This document shows positions 1 to 9,786 of a DNA stretch of 25,060 bases, one piece after another; position 1 is the first letter of the stretch; every line of letters begins with the position of its first letter. A model generated the notes under the pieces. The model saw nothing but the letters and a program-made list of their open reading frames with translations. It was not told the origin of the DNA and made no database searches. The DNA comes from Conidiobolus incongruus B7586 (Eukaryota > Entomophthoromycota > Entomophthoromycetes > Entomophthorales > Conidiobolaceae), in contig JNEM01013271.1 of the NCBI GenBank assembly GCA_000697335.1, positions 1 to 25,060 of the forward strand, in the 5' to 3' direction. Made by a program: the position numbers and the translations under genes.

Positions 1-1
1 G

Positions 2-448
2 GACATGAAAGAAACTGCTAAGGGCGGCCCTTTCAAAGAAATTTTAGAAGTTGATATCTTTATTAACTGTATTTATCTTTCTAAGAAGATTCCTCCTTTC
101 TTGACCCCTGAATTACTTGAAGATAATCAACGCAAATTATCTGTTGTAGTTGATGTCAGCTGTGACTACACTTCTCCCTATAATCCCATTCCCATTTACC
201 ACCAGGGAACCACATTTGATCATCCTACAGTTGTTGTTCCTACTCAAAAAGGACCTAGACTTGAAGTCATTGCCATTGACCATCTCCCTACTATGCTTCC
301 TAGAGAATCCAGTCACCAATACTCTAGTGATCTCCTACCTACTCTCTTAACATTAAAGGATCGTCACAACAACCCAGTATGGAAGAGAGCTGAAGCTTTA
401 TTCCATGAAAAAGCCAGTCTCGTGTCAGGTCCCAAAACCAAGCTTTAA
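2..448 (+). CDS. LYS1: Saccharopine dehydrogenase (NAD+, L-lysine-forming), C-terminal part
   Basis: This is the last 148 codons of the enzyme that splits saccharopine into lysine and 2-oxoglutarate with NAD+, the final step of the fungal alpha-aminoadipate pathway. The frame is open to the left edge, so the gene is cut by the window and the ATG at position 5 is an internal methionine, not a start. Recognisable family blocks, in order, are GGPFKEI, DIFINCIYLSKKIPPF, VVDVSCDYTSPYNPIPIY, the IDHLPTMLPRESS segment and DLLPTLLTL. The C-terminal end lines up with the end of yeast Lys1 (373 residues), so nothing is missing at this end. The last three residues are TKL, resembling a peroxisomal PTS1 signal; yeast Lys1 ends in SRL and is a known peroxisomal matrix protein. 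No intron is seen in this part. The identification is firm and the peroxisomal location is inference. Confidence 0.95.
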   Translation, partial: DMKETAKGGPFKEILEVDIFINCIYLSKKIPPFLTPELLEDNQRKLSVVVDVSCDYTSPYNPIPIYHQGTTFDHPTVVVPTQKGPRLEVIAIDHLPTMLPRESSHQYSSDLLPTLLTLKDRHNNPVWKRAEALFHEKASLVSGPKTKL

Positions 449-1120
449 AAAATTCGTTTATAAATAATATATTTTTTGATTAAATTTTGGTTAATACAAT
501 ATTCTTGTCATCCAATCTTCAAACTAATTTTTGCAATTAAAATTTCGTCATCATTTGATCATACGATATGCAAAATTAATTATTCAATATGCTGAATAAT
601 GGGAATCTGAGTTTGTTTTCCAATGATCAAAATATGAAAATTAGCATAATTGTTTTCTATTTAGAATTTAAATTATCCAATATTAAAGAATTTATATAAT
701 TAAAATTCGCAAAAATATTGAGGTTATATTAAAACAAAATATATAATTAAGAAATTCCCTTAATGATATTTCTCAACTATATCATCAAAAATTAATGCTG
801 ATCCTGATCATAAATATATATTTATTAATAATACAAATAGAATAAATGCAATAAATTATTAATAATTCACAATCTTTTAATAATCTGTTTAATAGTGATA
901 ATATAAATTTGCAAGGAATTAGATGATAGAATATATAAAATACTATTGTACACTTTGAAATATAATTGTATAAAATCATATTATCAGGTAAATGTTTTTA
1001 ATATTAAACGGATGAAAAAATATATGATATAACACTATAAACCTGTTTATTACTAAATTCTATATAATTTAGTTATGTAAATTAAGAAAAAAATTAACAA
1101 ATACCCAAAATTCGAAAAAT
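449..1120. other. AT-rich intergenic region, LYS1 to tRNA-Trp
   Basis: Very AT-rich spacer between the LYS1 stop codon and the 3' end of the tRNA gene. It should hold the LYS1 3' untranslated region and poly(A) site. I see no convincing gene; the short open frame on the minus strand at 785-979 is low-complexity AT-rich sequence. Confidence 0.6.
1115..1119 (-). terminator. RNA polymerase III terminator of tRNA-Trp
   Basis: On the minus strand a run of five T begins two bases after the discriminator base of the tRNA. This is the normal Pol III stop signal and supports an active nuclear tRNA gene. Confidence 0.85.
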
Positions 1121-1192
1121 TGACGCGTGAGAGACTCGAACTCCCAGCCTTCCGCTCTGGAGGCGGACGCGCTACCATTGCGCCAACACGTC
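1121..1192 (-). tRNA. tRNA-Trp (anticodon CCA)
   Basis: A complete 72-nt cloverleaf folds on the minus strand. The 7-bp acceptor stem is GACGTGT with ACGCGTC, with one G-U pair. The D stem is GCGC/GCGC around a 7-nt loop carrying GG. The anticodon stem is TCCGC/GCGGA with loop CTCCAGA, placing CCA at positions 34-36, which reads UGG (Trp). The variable loop has five bases, and the T arm is GGGAG/CTCTC around TTCGAGT. The discriminator is A. The 3' CCA is not encoded and no intron is present, as usual for a nuclear gene without one. The T-loop sequence serves as the internal B box. A Pol III T-run follows at once. Confidence 0.96.
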
Positions 1193-1973
1193 TTAATAAT
1201 TCCTTTTACAATTTTAATTTATACATTTCGATTTCCTCTAATTTAATCATTTATTTTTACTCTATTATACATTTTCATAATTTTTCCTCTTTCTTTTTTC
1301 AAAATTATTTCTCTCCTCAATATCTCCTCCTTCTCTCCATTAACTTTAAAAAGTATATACCTCATATTATTCATCTTTTTTCTCACTAATTTAAATATAT
1401 ATATTATTTCGAATATTCTAAATTGATTCGAAAACGGGATGCAATTAGATAAAATTTCATATTACTGAATTATCGGATACTATAGATCATTAAAAATAAT
1501 TTTATCACAGTTATAGAAACAATATGTTCCATATAATTATTAACTATATTTACGTAACCTAATAAAAAATAATTCTCTGTTTTGCCTCATTAAACCTAGA
1601 TGATGAATTATTGAAAATTTAAAAATTTTGACTATTTAAATTTTTTGAAATATCCCAAACTGAACCAATACTTCAATTTTCATCATCTCTAATCAAAATA
1701 AAGTAATAATTAACAAAAAATATTTCAACAATATTAGGCATTTATTAATTAAACTGATAAACTAAAAAATTATTAATCTTAATCATAATCAAATGATGTG
1801 AGGAGAAGTTGAATAGAAAATTATTTACAATTAATCATATTGGTGTGAGGAAATTATTCTTATTATATTTTTGTGATTTTGATGTATTATTTTGGTTGAT
1901 AAAATTCTTAATTGGTTTGGTTTGGATGAATTAAGGTTAACATTAGGGTTGATATACGGATATGATTAGTCAA
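1193..1973. other. AT-rich intergenic region, tRNA-Trp to coiled-coil gene
   Basis: Holds the upstream flank of the tRNA gene and the 3' untranslated region of the coiled-coil gene on the same strand. An open frame at 1120-1389 (+) runs through the antisense of the tRNA and then low-complexity pyrimidine-rich sequence, and is not a gene. Nothing else was recognised. Confidence 0.6.
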
Positions 1974-4746
1974 TTACTCAGATTGGGAAAATTGTTGGGG
2001 TATAGTGATGGGAAAGAGCTTGGTGTTGGAGAAGAGTGTATATCGGGATGAGTTGTTAGTAGGTGTGGTGGGGGATGACAGGGTGCTTGTCTCGCTTTGA
2101 GTTTCACTGGGTTTGACATTACCAATGACTTTCTTCAGTTTGTCGACTGCTCTCGTCAGTGTGTTGGCTCTGTCTATAATCTTGGAGCTGCTTGTCTCTT
2201 TGGTGACATCAATTAGTGGTGCATAGTTCACTACACCATTTTTAACCATGATGGGAGATGTTACTTTTGGCTCAGGATCTTCAATAATAGCGCTTTCAGG
2301 AGCGTGACTGGTAAATGTGTGTTTGGGTACCTTTTTCTGGAGTCTGCTGACAGCTGTATCTGTGGTATTCTCATCCTTTTGAAGTTGACCCACTACAGTT
2401 TTTGAAACAGAAGCACCGAATGATGGAATTGAAAGATGATGGATTTGTTTAGCAAGGGCAGGGATTTTGATGGATTTGTTTCGGAGTATAGTTGACCGAT
2501 TGTAAATCAGACATGATAAATCATCGTACTGATCCAGTTTGCTCAACTCTTGCTCTCTTCTCAAATTCATGCTTCGGAATAACTTGAGAGATAGATCATT
2601 GTTACTCTGTCTTAGGTGGGCAACTTCAAGCAATAGATCTCGTATTAATATTACTACTTTGTCGAAACCGGGATCTGTGGTTTCGGAAATACTCCTTCCC
2701 AAATTAGAACTGGATATGGAGGAACCTTCTTTGTAGACAGTTCCCGATCTGGTACGCCCAATACTAACTACTACTGAAGGAATAGCTTGTTTAATCTGGC
2801 CGGAGAATCTGTCGGGTAAAAGATCAATATTGTGTATGAGATCGTCGATCAAACTGGTACTGTGGGGAGCTAATTTCTCGAGATCAAAAGCACGTCTCAT
2901 CTTCTTATTTAATTGAGACGGATCAGCACTCCGTAATCGATCAAGATAATTGCGACACACTTCATCCACAAGGTCAAAGGGGTAGATCAAATTCTGTTGG
3001 GACGGTTGCTTGGCACTTTCTCCACCATCGTAGAAAACGGTGTGACTACTAGATGCATGCGATGATGACAAATGTGTGCCAATTTCAACTTTTTTGGAAG
3101 TGTTAGCGGAGGAAGATGGCGGTGGTGGTGGAGGAGAGAGACTGGGCTCTAATTTGGACAGAGTAATGGAAGGCATTTCATTCGCATGAGATAGTTCAGA
3201 ATAAGTAGAGGAGGAAATGTCAGGAGTACTCAACCACCCCTCATTGTGGTCGGGCAATTGTATATCGATAGGAAATTCATCCGCATGCCACTCTTCCCCA
3301 TCCCAGTTGGAAAGTTCATCAGATACGCTGGAGTGTTCAGAAGGCCATTCCTGAATCGAGAGCTTGGGCTTTACAGCGGGATAGTTAGATAAATCGTAAG
3401 AGAAGCAATTCCTTTGCCGAGGACGTATCATGGGATCAGGACTTTTACTTAGCTGCTGGCCTGCATTCAGCTCGTCACTGAGTAAATTACTTTCGGAAAG
3501 ATCTGAGACAAATGATTGATCAAGAAAAGAACTATCAGCCGTAGGCAAATGTGATACACTCATTGAATGCAAATTTGCGAAATGATCACGCAAATCAGAC
3601 ATGCTATGACGAGAATTATGCAATAGCTCTGTGTATTCCATTAGATCCATTTTTAGTCTACTATTTGCACTGGTCAACTCATTGATCACAGATAACAGAG
3701 TATTCATTTGACTATGCAAATTTGCAGGACTTTCGGGAGAATTCATGAGATGGTCTAGGGCTTCTTTCAACTTAGCATTGGATTCTTTGAGCCACTCTAC
3801 CTTTTCTAAACTAGAGTTTTGATTTTTTTGTCTTTCCAAAGCTTTTTTCACCTTCCTGTGAGCTTTCCTCAATGATTCATATTGTGCCTTTCCTTTGGAT
3901 AGACGCTGTTGAGTTGCAGAATAAAGTCGTCGAGTATTAGCCAGATCATTGTTTAAACTAGCTATCGTATCCTCCAACTCTTTGATTTTAAATTCGGATT
4001 TTTTCAATCTCGAATTTTCTCTCAAAAGTTTATCCATTTCCAAGTCATGCATATCGATTTCACCTTGTTGGATTTGTATTTTACTTTCACAACTTGCCAA
4101 TTCTTTGGCACATGCTTCTAATTTCTAATTAAATTAATATTAACTGAATAAACTAAACGATAAGTGAATATATACTTGTATTAAATTATTCCTCTCATTT
4201 TGAATAATATTTCTTGAAGCTTCCAACTCGTCATTTCTATCCATTAACTCTTGTTGCAATACTTTACCATAATTTATCTATTAAAAATCTTAATTAATAT
4301 TGTATTGTTATTTCAAATTATAAATAATATTACTTCTTGACGCAATCTAGCAATAGCACTACAATAAGCCATAAGGGTTTCATTTTGTGAATTTTTTGAG
4401 GGAATAGGTAACTCTTCTTGAATTTGAACACCATAATCATTTAATTCGTCGGAAGTTTCTTCAGGTGAGTAATCATATTCTAATTAAAAATAATATGAGT
4501 TAGTATGAATTCAACTGGTTTATTATTAATACTAATACCTTCCCATAGTGTACTACTTTTACTCGATCGGTGGTGTTTAGGTGAAGTTAACCGCGGTCTA
4601 GATAATTTCTTTCTGAGTCTAGTTTCTGGATGATTGGGCAAAGAGCTGGAAATAATATTTAGATCATTGAGTTCGCCCGATATAGGTCGAGAGGGTGAGG
4701 GCCGAACAGAAACGGTATTAGTGTTAGTATAATTAGGTGTAGTCAT
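1974..4746 (-). CDS. Large coiled-coil protein of unknown function (4 exons, 868 aa)
   Basis: I assembled four exons on the minus strand: 4746-4539, 4479-4334, 4277-4176 and 4124-1974. The introns are 59, 56 and 51 nt, all GT-AG, and the first has a perfect TACTAAC branch site. The frame stays open across every junction. Residues 1-70 are basic and Ser/Pro-rich. About 107-320 is heptad-rich coiled coil, with segments such as ELMDRNDELEASRNIIQNER and LRKAHRKVKKALERQ. A second conserved-looking block near 285-320 contains INELTSANSRLKMDLMEY. The middle is acidic and Ser-rich with a run of six prolines near 484. A compact helical block lies at about 540-575 (NYLDRLRSADPSQLNKKMRR), another helix at 644-680, then a Ser/Thr-rich tail. 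The build suggests a cytoskeletal, spindle-pole or polarity scaffold, but this is inference and I cannot name the family. A longer frame beginning at a TTG in exon 4 is not the true start. Confidence 0.85.
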
Positions 4747-6613
4747 TCAAAAATTAATTAATTAAGGGAGTTTAGGAGCTGATATTGTAAAGTCCCAGAT
4801 AATACAAGCTGATCTGGTATGAATAGTTAGAATGAGTTAGTCCTAAAGAGTAAAGGACAATAACCAACGAACCAAGTTATAAAACGATAATAAAATAAAT
4901 AATAAGGTACTGGTATTTGTAAAATTATCTAGTGTGATAAATATAAAAATATATATCAATAATAATAATGGTTAGTTTTATATATAATATTTTGTAGAAT
5001 TGTTAAATATTGAATCTTAATCATCAAAAACAGTATTTAAAATTGCACAGTTCAATTCAATTATCAATTAACACCATTAAAACGAAACTAGTGGTCTATA
5101 ATATTAATGACTATTCAATTAATATTCAAAAAATTAAATCATTCAAATTATTGATCAGTTTGTGTTATAACCCAAAGAGAAAACTTCAAGTGGGTTAATT
5201 TGAAACCTAAGAATTCGTGTCTGATAAACACGTAACTTTCCTAATAATTAACAGCTATTGTTTGTCTGATTGGTTGAATTCCCCAATCCTCTAAAATTGG
5301 AAGAATATATTGGGTTAGTGAATGATTTCTTAAAAGTGACAATTCTCAATAAAATTCAATTGATTCAATATGGCAAGTGATACAACTGAGTTCAATTCTC
5401 GAATCCCACGCTTTAGCCCTTTGTAGCCCAATATAATTAATTGTATAATTTGATTATGTTAAATTTATCTATATATTATATTCTGATTATACTATAAACA
5501 TACACAATCGTAATTATCTCTTAATATTTTATTTTAGAAAGTAATTAATGTTTAACATTTCTATCAATTGATTATTAATTATTTTAAGCAAGATATGATG
5601 AAATAAATTTAAATATATAAACATAATTATTATTATTTTAATTTGTAGACTAAGAAAGATGTCAAACTTCTTGTTAATATGAATAATACAGTTTTATAAC
5701 TAAATTATCTATTCCATAATTTTTTATATCCGATTTACAGCAACCAAGTTGATGTTAAGAACTTGAAGGAAATATGGTAGTTTTTGGCAGTAAAATGGTG
5801 GATTTTAGAATAATTCACAACTTCTGTTCATCGGTTTTATATCTACAACTCTCGTTAAATAATGTTTTTATAAAATATTAAGTATTTTTATATCCATAAT
5901 GTTTAATTAGTTGAATGTGTTAATTTGGCAACTGTTAAATTATAAATAATACATTGAAGGGCTATATAACTATTCCATTATTATGATTGAAAATTTTTAA
6001 TAGAAAAAGCGTAGACGATTGGATGAAAATATATAGATGTGAAAATGATATGGAATATAAACTAAAGTGATGAATAGTATGATTTAGTAACCAGGATCAA
6101 AATAGGGTTAGTACAATTAGATTAAAAGCTAAATGTGGAGATCCTCTGGTAGTATAAAGTTCAATTCTGGATAAAAATTTTGGTGTGTAATAGAAAAATT
6201 AGCATTCATTTTGCAAAGAAATTATTTGAAATAATAGTAATGAAAATGGTAAATCTTCCAAATTACCTGCCTGGTAAAAAGAATATAACTAATTCTTGAA
6301 TTATAGTAACTCTAGAAGAGTTTCACATAGGAAGAAGGATTGAATATGATGAGTATAAAAGTATAAAAAAAGATAAAATTAAATGATAGAGTCAAGATTA
6401 CAAATAACAGGTTTAATAAACATATACATTAAGATTAAAATGAGAGATACATTGATAGTACATTAGGTAATAGGAAAGAGGGAGTAAAGAAACAGAAAAG
6501 CTCAGCAAGTTTCAGCTACGCATAACTAGCGTCTAAGTGTTGGAACGGATCTTGACCAGAAAATGGGAAATATGAACCAACTCGCGAAACCTTGTTGTAG
6601 AAATACTAAAGCT
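4747..6613. other. Intergenic region: promoter side of coiled-coil gene, 3' flank of eIF1
   Basis: About 1.9 kb, AT-rich. The part next to 4746 should carry the promoter and 5' leader of the coiled-coil gene. A richer patch at about 5160-5440 contains inverted repeats: TAACCCA at 5168-5174 with TGGGTTA at 5191-5197, and TATATTGGG at 5306-5314 with CCCAATATA at 5427-5435. The open frame at 5010-5198 (+) is short and shows no recognisable protein. The last 100-150 bases before 6614 are probably the eIF1 3' untranslated region. Confidence 0.5.
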
Positions 6614-7346
6614 TTAGAAACCGTGGATCTTGATACGATCCTTTTTGGTGATTCCGTTCTTAACTAAAAATTCAGCAAACTTTTGTCTTTGATCTCCTTG
6701 TAATTGTACAACTTTTCCTAACTCTTCATCGTCGACAATGTGACCGTTACAGGCGAAATCTGTCTTGACAACTTTGAGAATCTTCTTTATATCGACTTCA
6801 CTAGGGAGTCCTTGAATAGTAGTTAAAGTTTTACGACCGTTACGTTGTTGGATACGAATATCTAAAAAGACAAAAGGGGTAAATAAACTTAAGCTCGAAA
6901 TAAGTATATAGAAATGATTAGAAAGAGAGCGAAGAGCACACAAAGAAATAAAGTTCAGTGTAACTATGACTAATAAAAGCGGGCAGAGTTGAAAGATATC
7001 AAATACTGATATCAAAAAATTCAACTTCCTGAAAAATAATAGTTATCATCATTAAATAAAATGTCGAACAGCTCATCCCCAAAGAATTACAAAGATCATA
7101 TCATATGAAGTTGACTATCCAGCATTATGTTTGCTCTAATCTAATCAATCGAAAAAAAGAATAGAGTACTTACGGATATATCCAGATTTAGTTTCAGGGG
7201 CTCCTTCGGTACCGACGTCGGCAAAAGGATCTATAACAATTTATAAGAAAGTTGTTCACATAAAGAGCCCCTAACTGCATTTACAGATATAGGGGGGAAA
7301 GAAATATATACTTACCGAAGGTTTGAAGGTTTTGGATAGATGACAT
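6614..7346 (-). CDS. SUI1: Translation initiation factor eIF1 (SUI1), 3 exons, 111 aa
   Basis: eIF1 binds the 40S subunit near the P site, keeps the scanning complex open and enforces AUG selection. Exons on the minus strand are 7346-7316, 7230-7174 and 6861-6614, with GT-AG introns of 85 and 312 nt. The joined product begins MSSIQNLQTFDPFAD, the unstructured tail typical of fungal and animal eIF1, with a GTEGAPETKSGYIHIRIQQ junction. The SUI1 fold follows from about residue 30: RNGRKTLTTIQGLP, then KKILKVVKTDFACNG, then the KVVQLQGDQRQ block, ending KDRIKIHGF. The length of 111 residues is normal for the family. The leader just upstream of the ATG is rich in pyrimidines on the coding strand (about 7350-7400). 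Bases -3 to -1 before the ATG are TTT, a weak context. An open frame running from intron 2 into exon 3 gives a false hydrophobic N-terminus. Confidence 0.96.
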
Positions 7347-9210
7347 AAACTAACGGGAAAGCGGTTCTTCTTCTGAAGGAAGCGAGTAGCGAAGAAAGCT
7401 AACGAATGTAAAGATAAATTCAATCTGAATCACACATTCCAATTTATACTGCGAAAATTACAAATCATACAATTTTTGATTATGTTTCCTTGAGATTACC
7501 ACAATTTCAGAAATTAAAAAATTTAAATATAATCAACTTTACCCAAAACCAAGTTTCAAAGTATATGTGATTGGTTTTTAGCTTCGTGGGTATATTTAAT
7601 ATCAATTGAAGCTCTATTAATAATTGGTTATTTAATTCCAATAATAATTATCATTCTCACAATTCATTGCGATAATGATAATAAATATTCAAATTATTTC
7701 AAATTCATTGGAATTGACTCATTATGAATTCATCTTTCTTTAAATGATTTCATGAATTTGAAATTATTTTTCTTTATCAAAAATTTCCTTTTGTTTTATT
7801 TTTGTTAATATGCTTTGATAACAAAAATAATCAATATAAAGATATCTTTTAATTTCAAAACAATTTTATGTTTAAATTAAAATCAAATCTAATTGAAACC
7901 AATTTAAAAATTTGTTTAAATTAAAATTTGAAGTAATTATTCCTTAAAATGGAGGAAAATAAATATTTAATTTTGTATTTAGCAAAGTATTTAATGATAA
8001 ATATTTAAAAACCATAATAACAGTTAAGAATTTAAGTCAACAATGCATTGAATTGAACTCTATTCTAATTTATCATATTAATACATTTAGTAAACTTGGT
8101 GATAAAAGATATAAAATTAGAAATTATATATATTTCTTCAAAACTATTTTATTTAATTGTAAAAATATATAATTAAACTAATGTCTGTAACAAATAAAAT
8201 GGATGATTAAAGGCTATAAGAAAAAATAATAAATACATCGTATCAACAAAATAACATGTCTAAAATGCATTGTTTTATACATAAATATTAAATCTGATAA
8301 TTCTTAAGTCACCTTATCACTTTAACCACATTGATTAGATGAAGTCATATTTTTATTGAATAAGCTTTTTATTAAGTTCAGTTATATTATATTAAATTAT
8401 TTATAGTTACTTTAATGAGTAGTATCAACAGTACAATAATTAAACCCATTTATCAATTAATTATATAATTATTTTAATATTTGATTTGATATATATTTTT
8501 TCAGTGTTTATCGAAGTCAATATGATTTTGAAAAAAAATAATTCAGAATATATATATATATATATATATATTTCAATATACTATCGAATATACTCTGTTT
8601 ATCTTATATTGGAAGGACAAAATCTGACAAATCATATTAAATGAATATTACCAAGTAAAATTTATAGATATTTTTGTAATCATCGTTGTGACAATTAAGA
8701 TGAGTGAATTTTGATTAAATGTCAACATAATCTACTAATATTATTTGGCTTATGATTTTTTATATCAAATTGAAAATTATATATTGATTGGTGTTTAGTT
8801 AACTATGATAAAATAACCCAGTAAATATGTTATTTTAAATAATTAATTCCAGTTAAAACTTAAATACATTTGATGAACTAAAAGATATTATTCAAATTCT
8901 TAGTGTTGAAATGGTTATAACTCAGATTTCACACTATCAGTACAAGAATAATCAAAGTGATTAAAAATAATTTTTGCTATTTAATTGTAAATACATATAC
9001 ATCTGTTTTATTCACAGCATTATATATTTTTATATACTTTTCATATTAATTTTTTATTATGTTGCCAGTTTATTTTACTATTGGTTTTCAAATATCATAA
9101 TTTTATGTAAAATAAATTGGTAAATTCTTTGAATGTATAGAATTGATTATTAAATGATTATTATTTAATACTTAAGAAACATTAAAAAAATATTAGTTAT
9201 AATAATAAAT
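7347..9210. other. AT-rich gap upstream of eIF1
   Basis: The first 50-100 bases carry the pyrimidine-rich leader and core promoter of eIF1, read on the minus strand. The rest is very AT-rich with stop codons in all frames. It includes a 24-bp AT microsatellite at 8548-8571. I see no gene in it. Confidence 0.55.
8548..8571. repeat. (AT)12 microsatellite
   Basis: Twenty-four uninterrupted bases of alternating A and T inside the AT-rich gap. Simple sequence with no associated gene. Confidence 0.95.
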
Positions 9211-9356
9211 ATATGGCATTCGCCATATCCTGTTCCTTGGAATAAACAAAAACAAGGAACCAGTCCTGAGAGCCATCACAAGGGTACACCATTATGCAGC
9301 CACGCCTTCACAAACTCATAAATACCTTTAAATACATCTGTGACTATTATCACAGA
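9211..9356. repeat. Island of three short perfect inverted repeats
   Basis: Three perfect hairpin-forming pairs lie close together in a stretch of visibly higher GC than its surroundings: ATATGGC/GCCATAT (9211-9217 and 9222-9228, 4-nt loop), GTTCCTTG/CAAGGAAC (9232-9239 and 9253-9260, 13-nt loop) and TCTGTGA/TCACAGA (9337-9343 and 9350-9356, 6-nt loop). The first two are separated by only three bases. They could be part of a structured RNA, protein-binding sites, or the worn remains of a repeat. No known RNA family was recognised. Confidence 0.5.
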
Positions 9357-9786
9357 AGCTCGATTTTTGATTATACTAATAAAAATTACACTTCTAGTAC
9401 TAACTATCCTCCTTTCTATTTCCAGTACTTCCAAGAGTAATACCTTTATTTTAGCGTGTTACCAAGCCCATCCTTTTACCCATTACGATTTATTCTATTT
9501 AATATTTTTCTTAAGATGGTAAATCTCAATCTTGCTGTAAACCTTTTTCTATTTTATTTATCGTTATATACTTTATATCATGGCCCTCATTCGTTCTAAT
9601 TTGTCAAATTTACAATTAATTACATATGATGAATCCAACCATCTAACCATCACGACTCAGCTGATCCTCCTGACCCCTAGAGTTGTGGATCGCGTAGTCA
9701 TCTATGTCTCTAGCCATCAAGATGTAATGGTGGAGCTGGCTATAATACCCATTGCCAATCTTATTACAGTATTATTAGTGAAATGA
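9294..9786 (+). other. Possible small spliced gene (uncertain structure)
   Basis: This island has higher GC than the flanks and several gene-like signals on the plus strand. A 48-codon frame opens at an ATG at 9294 after an in-frame stop and ends at 9440. Inside it a perfect TACTAAC (9398-9404) is followed by a pyrimidine tract and CAG ending at 9425, a textbook 3' splice site for this genome. A GTAAAT donor-like site lies at 9519 after AAGATG. A separate ATG frame at 9580-9786 encodes 68 residues starting MALIRSNLSNLQ. None of these peptides resembles a family I know, and I could not find one exon chain clearly better than the others. It may be a small gene, a decayed gene or a non-coding RNA. 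Confidence 0.25.
9580..9786 (+). CDS. Hypothetical 68-aa open frame or exon
   Basis: An ATG-initiated frame of 68 codons lies in an island that is less AT-rich than everything around it. Its third codon positions include many C and G, unlike the flanking sequence. The product begins MALIRSNLSNLQ and ends in a hydrophobic stretch (IIPIANLITVLLVK), which could be a membrane segment. I do not recognise it. It could be the last exon of a spliced gene starting further upstream, or chance. Polypyrimidine/AG sites at about 9661 and 9682 inside the frame offer other exon choices. Confidence 0.22.
   Translation: MALIRSNLSNLQLITYDESNHLTITTQLILLTPRVVDRVVIYVSSHQDVMVELAIIPIANLITVLLVK

Noticed and set aside
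1120-1389. 89-codon frame on the plus strand
   Set aside because: Runs through the antisense of tRNA-Trp and then low-complexity sequence.
2539-2736. Open frame antisense to the coiled-coil gene
   Set aside because: Shadow of a long coding exon on the other strand, with no recognisable product.
5010-5198. 62-codon frame upstream of the coiled-coil gene
   Set aside because: AT-rich composition, no recognisable family, and no supporting splice or promoter signals.
6150-6185. Weak tRNA-like signals (GGTAGTA and GTTCAATTC)
   Set aside because: No acceptor or anticodon stem could be formed around them.
6862-7024. Hydrophobic N-terminal extension of eIF1 beginning MNFLISVFDIF
   Set aside because: It is intron 2 read through in frame. 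The spliced form restores the exact family N-terminus and the HIRIQQ junction.
6955-7052. C/D-box snoRNA in eIF1 intron 2
   Set aside because: C-box-like and D-box-like motifs exist, but the flanks do not form the required terminal stem and no guide match could be tested.
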